Below are positions 13,301 to 24,500 of a stretch of 64,000 bases of DNA, in pieces. Under the pieces are notes generated by a model. It was not told where the DNA came from. It saw only the letters and a list, made by a program, of their open reading frames with translations, and searched no databases. Source of the stretch: Nematostella vectensis. Taxonomy: Eukaryota > Cnidaria > Anthozoa > Actiniaria > Edwardsiidae. Position 1 is the first letter of the stretch. The number at the start of each line of letters is the position of its first letter. Location: positions 8,177,501 through 8,241,500 of the forward strand of contig NC_064043.1 of the NCBI RefSeq assembly GCF_932526225.1, given 5' to 3'. A program made the translations under genes and the position numbers.

Positions 13301-15480
13301 GGAAATCAAAGAAGATAACAATGTACTTATTATGATGAGGAAAGACAGCAATTTACTTACTTACGTACTAAGTACTTAAGGGAGTTCTTAAATTTCAGTG
13401 TATATGAAATTAAAAAATAACTCGATAAAGTATTAGAAACAGAATTGCACAAGTGATCAATAGGTTATTATCATGGACACATTTTGATTTGGCATTTTAG
13501 AACGTATGACACTAATAAAACAACATTTTGTTGCTTTCTGCTATACTAGCCCCCTCCTCCCCCAAAAAAATTAATAAAATAAAATAAATAAAAAGATGAG
13601 AAGTTGAATAAATACTAATATATTTCTAAATAGAAAATTATTGTCTACCCAAAATACCAGTCCCGTATTATACCCCTTCTCAAATGCCAGCCTTTTAAAC
13701 ATTTACTCAACGACCAATATCAACAATGTTTCCGATACTGATCATTCTATCGCTTGATGTCCCATTTTTAGCGCGGGTAAAAAATATTGAGCCCCCAAAA
13801 ATGCCCATGAATAGGTTCAACAACAACAACAGAACACGAAGAGTGCAAAACTCAACGTCGAAAGTTACGTCGGACCATATGGGATGTATCATATGACTAT
13901 ATTATCATGACGACACCATTGTCAGCAATGTTTCACTGAATACTGATAAACACATACACGATTAAGCACACGTTAAAAATCGAGCTTTAATGTCTTCGCT
14001 TGCAGGGTTTTTGTAGGGGGGGGGGGGGGGGGCATGAACTGAAAGTGCCTTGACCCTCGTCGTCTGTGGAGTCGTTCTTTAGCGCATGTTTCAGTATCGA
14101 GAATACCAGCATCATAAGAGGATTTTCTCGTCTTGAACATTGCACGACTAATCCGGTTGTTTTTCTTCTTCTCGTCTTAATGGCATTCCGTGGCGGTTCG
14201 TAAATCGCTAAAGAGACTATCGGCCTCTGCACGGCTCTGAGGCGACGGTACATATTTCTTGATTGAAAAAAGAAATTATTGATTACAGAAAGATAATAAT
14301 ATGAACATAAAACGAAATTGTTTTTTAAATCATCCTTGAAGAATGTTGATCAAGCACTTCTTTGCTATTGTTTATTATTGAAAATACAGAGATTTATTTG
14401 CAAGCAAACTTTAAAATAACCATCCTTTATTGAAGTCTGATACTTTATTAATGATATTTGATAGAAAGTTTCTTACAGTTACTTGCTTGTTCCACTTTGA
14501 GTCTTAATCAAGATTATATAACCAACATACAATTAAGCTCGTGCGCACTGGGCTGTTCAAGGCGCAATTACTCAGAAAGTACTAGGAAATGATTGAAATC
14601 ATTGCTGTGTCACAAGGTAGAGAGAAGTCATTATTCGGCTTTGTTGGCTGATGCGTTTATATAGGTTTGTCATGAACGATTACTCAAGTGAATTGTTTGT
14701 CATATGGCAAGAACGATGCCAGAATAATTAACCTTAAAGATAATTGTGTTCACCCCGAAATATATTTCCAAGCTTAAGCATGTATCAAGTAAGCTCTCAC
14801 TTCGTTTGTTTTACAACCACTTCCGCATACTATTTGAGAAAGCACGATTGTGGTCACTTCAGTTAGTCGGAATGGTATTTCGGGGTCGGTTCATGTTACG
14901 AATTCGATTTCTAAGTCAACAAAAACGTAGCCACACCTCTTTCTTGTGATGGTGCTGGATTTAGCCATGCTTCCGGAGGGCAAACCACAAATAAACTACT
15001 TGAGACAGACTGACTACCTTTTTTGCTGGGTTTACACAGTTCACTTCTTTCAGACTAACCTTCGCATTTGCAATACTATACTGCATTTATTATTATTGGT
15101 GGCATATAATAGGAAAACTAAAAAAGAACAGGAAAAGACGAAAAAGGAAAAAAAAACTATTAAAAAAACAAGGCCGTTAGACAAGAAGAACTAGATAGGG
15201 GGGGGGGGGTGTAAGCTTTGGTAGTTCCTTGTATTCTGTGTTTAAATATGTCTGTGTGAGGGGGAGGGGAGGGGGGAGGTGCGGGTGAACTGGGGACAGG
15301 CATCAATGGTAGACTTAAAACGACATTGCATCTTATATGTTTAATTCTTCTAAAGGGTAGGGGGACGTAATGTACGGTATTTCTAAGACACACATGTGTT
15401 CACCTACGTGCTAGAGGAAGCATCCATGGACACCGCTCATGGTGAATGAGCAATAGAACAGTAAGGGTGCATTAGTACAT
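13300..15480. other. Intergenic, no supported gene
   Basis: Contains poly-G runs (about 14017-14032 and 15199-15210) and a G-rich stretch at 15256-15285. The short frames here lack any recognisable domain. Confidence 0.45.
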
Positions 15481-15559
15481 GGCATAAAAGGCCTGCTGAG
15501 CAGCTCCTCGGACCAGCAATAGACCAGCTTTGACCGACCGACTTGGCACCTTACAACGC

Positions 15560-15815
15560 CCTTACCCAAGTCAAGACACATGCACTTAGAGCATATTTCT
15601 CAACCGTTTGCTCGTACAAATGTATATAAATCTAGTTTCGTAATCAGAACAGTAGTAGACTGGAACAATCTGGCACAAGAAATAGATTCCACACACAGGA
15701 ATGCGCCCGCCTTCGAGGCTCTAATAAGCTCTTTGTAAGCTTAGCTAGGCTACGCTATGCATTTATATTGCTGATTCAAGGTGGCACTGTGAAATAAAGT
15801 GAAGTGAAGTGATCT
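15560..15815 (+). mobile_element. 5'-truncated non-LTR retrotransposon, 3' end
   Basis: A frame ending at the stop at 15736-15738 encodes a typical C-terminus of a CR1/L2-type LINE reverse transcriptase. It reads FARTNVYKSSF, then VIRTVVDWNNLAQEID, then AFEALISSL and stop. The family hallmark is an xRTVxxWNxL motif just before the end of ORF2. After about 55 bp of 3' UTR there is AATAAA at 15793-15798, then a short GAAGT-repeat tail, as expected for a LINE that primes on its own short 3' repeat. The rest of the element is missing, the usual 5' truncation of target-primed reverse transcription. Confidence 0.75.
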
Positions 15816-15829
15816 ATGATGAATCTTGC

Positions 15830-18800
15830 TGTGAGATTGTTTTATTTGTTACCTTTAATTTCTTAACCTCATAATTAAAGCGTCTAACCTTAAAGCAGCC
15901 TTTGTGCTCGGTCCCGAGGGTGGGCCCTTAATAATTGATTCTCCTGTATAAATATTTATATAGCGAGAGCATATTCATGGCTACGTTCAAGGAGTTTTAT
16001 GTCAGTGGTTTCTAAAGAGTAGTGGATTAGATCACATTGGTGACTTTAAAGCCTTTAGGCCGTCCACCAGTGGACTGAGCACTGCGCTCATGATGTGTCA
16101 GGTATGATATCTAAAGCAAGGAAACGTGCAAATAAGAACTACCTCTTTAGTGACTTTGGGAGAGCTCCTTGGAGTAAGTCTAGATTAAGTGGGGCAATTC
16201 AGAAAAATCGGGTCAGTAAGCAGCTCTTACAAGCTGCAATTTGATTGGGCATATGGACAATACCCGCACCTCGACACAAAGATAGAGAAGAATAGAGACA
16301 AAAGAACTCCTATGTAGAACAAAGATAATAGGAGACAAAGTAGCTGCGTACTTACTCTAAAAATCTCTCGCATCCCGCTGTTAATTTAATTATAAACTAC
16401 ATTCGAGAAACAAAACAAAAACTTTCTTTGGGTTCCCAACGGCACGGAGGTGATAAAGAGCATTGTGCTAACCACAAAAAAAGCACAGTTGAGCAATTAT
16501 TGCATTTGCACATAAATCCCGCTGTCGTGATATAAATAACACTAGATGATAGTTTACGAAACAACACAAGCGAAGAACAAAAGAAAAAGCATAATTCATT
16601 AAGAAACTATGTATACAACAATAATAATTGATCTATTAAACACGTCAGGAATAACAAGTACATCGATCTCTCCAGATACTATACTTCACTTTTTGGATAG
16701 GAACATTCTTGAATGAGCACTGAACAGAGCAGAAATGGGCTACAGGCGTATTTGCAAGTCAAGAATTGCTTGAACTGTTTTTAAATCGTTTCAGATCCTC
16801 TGCTGGGATGCTATTTTTTTAGCATGAGGTTTGCAGAATAAGTCCATCTCGGCTCTGACAGTGTTTATTTTTTTTGCTGGCGCGACATAAAAGGGACTAA
16901 AATCCGAGATGTATTAGTTTGTCTTAACAAACACAAAAAAATATTAAAAATAGAATGCTTTGTGTTTAGGTCGACCGCCTTCTTGTGCAGTAATTAACAT
17001 GACAATTGTGGGAATACAATGGTCAGTATCTCTGGTAGGTTCCGTAGAGTTTGCTACGTGAATCGATCACGCACAGCCCTTAGCTAAGAAGCAATGTTGT
17101 CGAGCTTTAATACACTTTCAGCAAGTGTTATACATTAACTGAAAATGGTTAGACATAGAGAAAAAGTAACAAAAACACCTTGGCTGTGACAATCACATTG
17201 TACATCGTATAACTAAGGTTTTGTTGCAACATTGATACCACAGGAGTGCGGCCACTCTTCTTTGTTCGAGATTAGGAAATGCAGAATCAGATTCGACAAG
17301 CGTTGCACCAAGCTCGGGTTTTGCTATCTTTTTAAAGGTCACAAAGTGCACATATCAAGACAAAATGTTGGCAAAATACAATACAATACAATAGAAGAAA
17401 TAAAAATAGCAGAAACCCATCCAAACCACAAGCAAAATGTCACATTAGATTGTCAGAAGCGGCGTTTGATTCCAGGAGACTGAAGATTCCGAGAAATGGA
17501 ACAGGTGTATATGCGTTCTCGAGTGTTTAGGCGGGTATAAGTGGTACGATTATAACTGTACTTAGGGCATTGCCACGCAGCGAATACGGGTCCACCTTAT
17601 TATTGCGCATCATTACACGCACAACAAAGTGCAAACTGAAACTTATGCGCATTCAGCTCGCATGGACCTTAATCAAATACATACCCAAAAGTTATAAGTC
17701 CATAAAGAATATCACGCATTACTGTGTGTGTTCGGCTAACCCTATCATTGTTTATCGCAAAGAATTGACAGAAGTTATTAATAGAGCAGTATGGCGTCTT
17801 GGACGTGCTTGGAATATGGCCTCTCTAATGACTAGAACGTTAGATAACGGTTTAAAGAACGCAGTAGACATTTGGTTCAGGTTGCGTTAAGTAAGCTTGT
17901 ATTGTCAGTAAAGTGGGGGCTGGTAGTTATTTGGGAGGACGTGATAAACCTACCACACGGACCACGTGAAGACTAGTCTACCGCAGCACGCTATCAACAA
18001 GGCATGCAGCTCCTATTACAACCTTATCGCAACTACAATAATAAATACCCTGATTTTGTCTCCGAATAGTAGATTTATTTGATGATTTGAATACGACACG
18101 CGTGAAGGAATACTGTACAAATATTAATACAAACCGTTAGGTGTTTCTAGTTCAGGCGTTGAAGGTGCAGGAGTGTATACATGATACGTCTGTACAGTGT
18201 GATACTAGCATACGAAGGTTAACCGAGAAGTCAACTGAAAATTCCTTTCTATATACAGAAGCGTAGTGAGGCTAGGAGCACTTACTATATTTCTCCGTCC
18301 CTGGTTTATAACACCTAAGGAGACAGATTCTATTTACAGTGAAAGGTTTTGACTATCTGCTGTATTTATTGCCATGGGAATGGCGGTTTTATATGTGGTA
18401 TTGTTGATTATGGCATAATTGTAGGCAACACCTTTGTTTCGCTCTCCAGTCATGTCCGGGATCACCCGGTGCATCTGATAACTACAGCTCTACCGACTCC
18501 ATAAACTCGCGTGACTTCAAGAGCGTAAAGTGTAATGTGTAAACACGATTATCCAATGATATGCCATCACGACCGTCCTTCTTTGCTTAGCTAAACGTTA
18601 TGGCTGTATCTGCATTTCATCTATCGCTTGTTGCTTCCGCGTGAAAGTGCCATGCTCTAATCATCTCTCCCATACCTCTCGAACCTCCTTCTATGATACC
18701 CACAATACACCAAACATTTGTTTGCTATGCTATTTGTTTCTTAGTCATAATCAAGATGTTTAGCTGCTGTTATCACCGGAAATCTTCACTGGACTTTTCG

Positions 18801-19084
18801 CTCTCAATTACGTATTCCTACTCCTGGGTTACCCACCATTGCTTTGTGAAGCCATTTGTTTATTAGCTTTTCTCAAGATGTTGAGCTCCTATGTAACCTC
18901 CTATGTAATCTTTTCTCGTAGCTTACTGTTGCCATAGAAATCTAGAATCTGGGTAGGCAGCCAAATACAAGAGCAGTCAAAGTGGACCAAAGCGAACCGG
19001 AAAGCTTTGCTGTCTTAAATATATTCCCACCGAATTCAAAGCTTTCCGTTCATAGTTATTAACCCTGGCCTCTAAGTTTGGGGC
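15830..19084. other. Intergenic, no supported gene
   Basis: The longest frame (17570-17890, plus, 106 codons) shows no domain, signal peptide or repeat, and I do not treat it as a gene. The proximal part (19000-19084) probably carries the 3' UTR of the minus-strand GPCR. Confidence 0.4.
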
Positions 19085-20017
19085 TCATACATTTGTGGTT
19101 TCCTCGTTAGCCGTAGTTCGTAACGAGTTATTCCTGGTTTGCGAGGAGTGCTGATTGTCCCCGGTAAGGCTGAGCCGTAGAACCCTCCTAACCTTTCGCC
19201 TGAAGCTTTCCATTTTCCAACTGTAAATTAACGGATTAAGAGCCGACTGGCAAAGTGCAAGAGTGTTCACGTAAACGAAGATCTTTTGCACGTTCTTGGG
19301 ATTAATCCTGTAGAAGAACGGTAAGATCTCAAGGGGCATCCAACAAAACGCAAACACGATGAGCACAGTGCCCACTGTCTTGGCCGCGATATTCTCGCGT
19401 TCTTTGCGTATCTTCACCGCCGCGTACTGCGGTCTGTTAAAGTACGATACTTGTTGCGTTATAAGCTTCGCATGCCTGCGCGCGATGTAGAATATTCGCA
19501 CATAGATGGGGATAATGCACGCGATCATGATGATAGTGTAGTACTGGACCACTTGTCGCATGATACGCAAAAACGCCGCAGCGCCGCCGAACGTCCAGGC
19601 GGTTGTCCATATGAAAAAGAGCACAAGTTTGGTGCGCGCAACGCTAAGTCTGCGCGGGTACTTGAGCGGCGAGGAGATTGCAAGAAAACGATCGACAGTG
19701 ACGGCCCAGAGGTTACTCACTGATGCTAGTACTGAGACAAACGCGAACATCCTTCTTATGCTGACAAATCGGCCGTCCACGAAGCCGAGCAAAGACGCTA
19801 CGTACATAGGCTGCGCGACGGTGCACACTAGCAGATCCGCAATCGAGAGGCTGAAGATGAAGTAGTTTGTGACAGTGTGGAGATCGACGTTGGCGAATAT
19901 CACGATGCAAACGACAGTATTTCCAATCGTCCCTGCAGCGCTGAAGATCATATTAATGATGGAGAATACTATTATCTCAGGCTTGGGGGAAAGCTCCAGA
20001 GTCCCTGTGCCGTTCAT
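19085..20017 (-). CDS. Rhodopsin-class (class A) GPCR, intronless
   Basis: A 310-residue seven-transmembrane receptor encoded in one exon, full length for the family. Visible hallmarks are GN (N33) in TM1, LSIADLL (D61) in TM2, DRF at 109-111 in place of DRY at the end of TM3, a Trp near 137 in TM4, P170 in TM5, CWMP (225-228) in TM6 and NPLIY (261-265) in TM7, followed by a basic helix 8 (about 271-281). N2 sits in an NGT glycosylation sequon. Unusually, the conserved TM3 cysteine (position 3.25) is valine, and the very short second extracellular loop has no cysteine, so the standard disulfide is absent. That is also true of melanocortin, cannabinoid and lysophospholipid receptors, but P170 is kept, as in adenosine receptors. 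The ligand cannot be read from sequence. It would act at the plasma membrane through G proteins. Single-exon receptors of this type are common in cnidarians. The start is the first ATG, giving a normal short N-terminus. Confidence 0.93.
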   Translation of the reverse strand: MNGTGTLELSPKPEIIVFSIINMIFSAAGTIGNTVVCIVIFANVDLHTVTNYFIFSLSIADLLVCTVAQPMYVASLLGFVDGRFVSIRRMFAFVSVLASVSNLWAVTVDRFLAISSPLKYPRRLSVARTKLVLFFIWTTAWTFGGAAAFLRIMRQVVQYYTIIMIACIIPIYVRIFYIARRHAKLITQQVSYFNRPQYAAVKIRKERENIAAKTVGTVLIVFAFCWMPLEILPFFYRINPKNVQKIFVYVNTLALCQSALNPLIYSWKMESFRRKVRRVLRLSLTGDNQHSSQTRNNSLRTTANEETTNV

Positions 20018-21295
20018 CGTTAGGCCTAAACAAACCTCCAGTCCACTTGTCAGTTGAATGCTCTAGTCCCGAGTGGAAGTTGTACGCGATCCCAAGCAGG
20101 TCGCTACTCACTCCTGCTTCCCAGCGAGCCTAGTGATCCGTCGCGATGACAAGACGAAATGGCGATTTTTGTGGAATTTAATCCTGGCGTATTAGATTTC
20201 CGACGTAAATCGAGTGGAGGTTATAGGTGAGGCAAAGTGACAGCCGACTAAATTACAAAAAACATTATTGCTTTCTTTATCAAATCGCCAGGGATGTTGA
20301 AGGGTCGTGTTCCCTTACGCGCACTGCTCTCCGTAATCCCTCGTCCGTTCCGCCGCCGTCGTGCAACGATCCAGCAAAAGAGCTCAACACCTTCCCCGCA
20401 GAAGTGATAAACTAAAAGGCTTTGCACCGTATGGAAGGATTTATCTCTAAACGATCTTGATATCTATGCGTGGTGACTGTGTCAGCGCTATTGTGGTGCA
20501 CTGCGAGTGAACAAGAACGTCCGAGCACGACCGACGCTATAAGCTGTATGCGAGTCTACGTAGTCTCAGTTCTTTTTAATCATGTACCAATCATTATTAG
20601 CATATTGCACCGCTCCGCTCTTTACTCAGCCATGTCAAATGGAAAGCATAATTAATGATGCAATCACCGGGGGCTATCACTGATGCTCATCACGTTCGGA
20701 CTAACTATCTCAAATTGATAAAGCCCCTTTTCTATTTATAGTCTATTATTTAAGAAAATACTGTAATCCATGTAGTCTGCGAGTTATCATGGCATCGCTC
20801 CGATGTGGTCACAAGCTAGCGATAAAAAGGAATAAATGTGTCGGCCCTTTCAGTCTGCCACTGCCCTATGTCCGATATAAAATCTTCGGGAGCTCGGCTG
20901 ACAAAGCTGGTAAATCCAATGAGATCAGTACGCCTATTAAATGGGAAAAATGTGAGTTCCCGTCGAGAGGGCGTACTTTCGAGAAACGATTGGCTTTCTT
21001 GCAAAGAGTGCCTTAACTAGAAACTGCTTCTCGCGCAAAAAGAAGGAACAAAAATTGTTCATGGGTGACAGGAGCTAACGATACCGCATCGAAAACGTTA
21101 TGGAGGATTACAAGCAATAAAAGCCCGGTTGAACTTTTGTGTTTTTAGTGACGCTGGGGTAAATATTTCGTGTATTGATAGTGGAGCTAAGAAACGAATT
21201 GATGCGTGATTAGCAGTTGGTCATTCCCTCGACCCGCTGGGTGAAGGATTAAGCACTGCTGCGAAACTATGACTTGCTCGACTATTAGGTGATGA
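20018..21295. other. Upstream flank of the GPCR gene, no supported gene
   Basis: Would contain the promoter and 5' UTR of the minus-strand receptor. A frame at 20930-21015 has a faint zinc-finger look (KCEF..GRTFEKRLAFLQ) but lacks the second cysteine and the histidines. Confidence 0.35.
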
Positions 21296-21299
21296 GCTG

Positions 21300-21440
21300 T
21301 TGTCGCTGGGGCACGGTGTGGAGATCACTCACGGTGAGACGCACACTAAGTGTAAAAAGCACGATAGGTCGTTTGTCACCAAGGACACACTTAGAACGCG
21401 TACACCATACGAACGAATGCACAAGTGCACAATCAGAGGC
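21300..21440 (+). pseudogene. Possible decayed C2H2 zinc-finger relic
   Basis: The frame from 21300 reads HGETHTKCKKHDRSFVTKD, then TLRTRTPYERMHKC. This follows the linker-plus-finger pattern of C2H2 proteins (HTGEKPYKCxxCxxSFxxKxxLxxH). The second zinc cysteine is His and the first zinc histidine is Arg, so no finger could fold. No intact neighbouring fingers are present. It is either a remnant of a C2H2 gene or a chance resemblance. Confidence 0.3.
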
Positions 21441-21579
21441 AGAGTCACGCACTGTCCATTTTGTTTTCCTTCTAATTGCATATTTTACTCAAAATTTCCT
21501 AATAACTGTCTCCAGAATAACGCTTTTTTTTATCTTTGGCATATTAAATCGCCACTAATGTCCAATTATAGATAGGGCG

Positions 21580-24500
21580 ATTAAAATGGGTAATATTCAT
21601 GACTTTCTACCTTGTTAAAAGATGACATTAGTGTGGTTGTATGTTGGCCGTGAATAAAATAAAATAAAAAACCCTAATGGCGAACTCAAGAACCAATATC
21701 CGGACATCAACTAGCAAATTGTCAAGCAAGCGCTGGAAAAAACCTCATCTCTTTACCAGAAATAATGACATGGAATTTAATGGGATTCTCACCTAGTTAT
21801 TATCACAAAATAGACATCTAATTGATTTAATTTGGAAGTTTTCGGAACGTAGAACTATTATAAAAAACGCGGCTTGTTTAGTTTTTCTGAGAAAGAACGT
21901 CATTTAGGTCCCCAGAGTATTCTAATCCCCTCCCTCGTACGAAAACATGGACTAAAATCACCGCAAGGCAGCTGCCGACACCGGAAACATAGGATGGCGT
22001 TTCAGAATCTCGAAAACTTTAATGCAATACGAGCTTTTCGTCTTAATCGTTTTCACGCTTTCTGTCCTTCAAGGAGCCGTATTAGACAGCCTTTTACCGG
22101 AGAAAGATTTGACAGAAGCACGTCTAATTCTATCGCGGGAAATATGTTTTTTTGGCAAACGGGATTAGATGGGGATTAAAACAGTATTTAAGATTTACTT
22201 GCGGTAAAAAAAAGGAATAACTGGACATTGATATACGCCATGTTTAACCGATTTCAATGGTGCAGCAATTAGGGCAAACTTTAGAATAAGTGTTCAAAGG
22301 GTTCGCTTCCTCGCCTTAGGCTAAGACTGACGATGCAAAATACGACTCAGCTTGTAAAACATTCTCAAGATGCCAGCTATAATGAAAGAACAACATTTCC
22401 ATTACAATGATCAAAATAATATTCTAACTGGAAATTATAAAGATGGCAGTTACCAATATTGTTCATATTCCCACTCGCAAAATATGTATGGTTTATCTAG
22501 AATTTATCGGGTGTTTCTGATCGTGCTGCCGCTAAACGGGTGTGGGCGAGCAATTGCTGCAGTCCATGCAAAAATAGATCAAGTTTGAGTATTAGAAAAG
22601 GCACTGCCTAGTATGCCAGAGATGGTAGAAATATCATTCATATTCTCAGACTGACAACTTATGGGGCATAATGGAAGTGCTTTTCAGAAACTTTGTTTCA
22701 TAAGAAGCTATTATAGAGACACTGTATGATCCGACGCTATCAAATGCAGATGGCGAATAAAAAAAAAAAAAAAACATCAGCCTAACAGTGTCATATTTAA
22801 ATTGAAGTAATTTTTAGCGAAAAAATAGAATGGTTGGAATATCTGGCCCTTTGTTCGATGCATTCTCAATCACTGTCAAAAAGAACGGAAAGAGAAGCGT
22901 TCAATTTCCTGGAGCAGAAGCGATATGTCTGCGCGTAATGAGAACAACACTGTTGTTTTATTGAATAACCGACAATAAGAGAACTTAGCTTCTGTATGAA
23001 CGAGGTTACAAATGTACATGTGCTGATTTAAAGTCCTACTTAAAGTAGGGAAAGATAATTCAAGATTTACGTAATAATAGGGAAATGTAAAAGACTTGTG
23101 AAAAAAATACATCGTTTACAGACGGACTATTTGATCTTTGAGGGGCGGGGGAGAGAGTTGATGACTATATTTAAAGATGAATGTCTTCGAAAAAAAAGTA
23201 GTACGACAAAAGTTGTAACAACAATTTTTACATTTCAACGTGATCAGCATGCGACCATTAATGTCACAAACGTAAACCATTAACTAAAATTGTCCGTTTT
23301 ATAGAGGTATCAACATAATAAATATGCAATGGGTACCCCTAGGAGCCCCAATAGTGGCCGTTTTGTAAAGGTGTCGACATAAGAAAACTCCATTATGAGG
23401 AGTAGCCACAACTCAATTGTTGTTCGCTCAATGTAACCGTTGGTTATATTCTACGAGGGCGATAGATTACATAGGCCCTAGGGGGACAGGAAACGACCAT
23501 CCGCAGCATTGTATTGCGCTTGCTGCTGGCTGCTTCGACTGGGCAAGACTTCGCGAAGACCCACGGTAAAGAGTAAGACAAAAAGTATTGAGGCCGAGAC
23601 TAGCAAACATGCAATCTTTGAGATTCAAGAATGCAAGCACATGAAAAAGAAATAAAGTCGAACCACTATGAGGCACGATCACCCTTGGCGCTTAGCCGAA
23701 TGACCGATTAACAAGTGGTCGCATTTGAGAGGTAACTGAGAGTATTTTAATGGAAAAAAATCATATATCAAAAATTATTGAAAATTGTATCTAGAATAAG
23801 AAAGGATCTTTTAAATGATATCTTTTCACAAGAATACGAGTATAAAGACATTTTGCAAATAGAATTTCTGTTTTCTATGTCTTTTATATGACATGTATTT
23901 CAAGTTTATACTTTAACAAGAGAGCATTTACTAGGTCAATGACATTAGCTTTGACATGGAATAATAAAATTTTCTCCACTTGACGAAAGGCTATAAATAA
24001 CGCAATGCTATAGTCATGCCTCACGCTTTCCCGTCATTTTGATGCATATTTCAACATCCTAAACGGACACAAATAAACTCCAATTTGTTCTATCCATCAA
24101 AGACGGTTTGTTGAAAACATGAGAAAACGCCACAAGGAAAAAATAAATCTTTAAAAACACGAAAATTATCGCCGAATTTACGATCAATGATATATAAAGA
24201 TTGCGAGCTATTAATGCCATTCTCTTTTCTGATCCTATGCTTACTCTAAAATAAGAAGCTGATACTGGTTTTCCCCCCAAATTTTAATTAAGTTCAAGGG
24301 TGGAATGCCTCGTAAAACAATAAAAGATAATTAAAGAGAACATTAATATTATACATTGGAGCCACTCCACGCCCCTCCCCATGATACGACAGTGTATTAG
24401 CCAATGTTTGAGCCCCCCTATAAGTGCTCATTAAATAATGGCGGAAATGCCTTGTAAATAGAGGAGATACTTCTTTACGGAAAAAAGAACCGTCTCAGGG

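Noticed and set aside
17232-17890. Two neighbouring plus-strand frames
   Set aside because: Neither has a recognisable motif and they do not join at plausible splice sites in phase.
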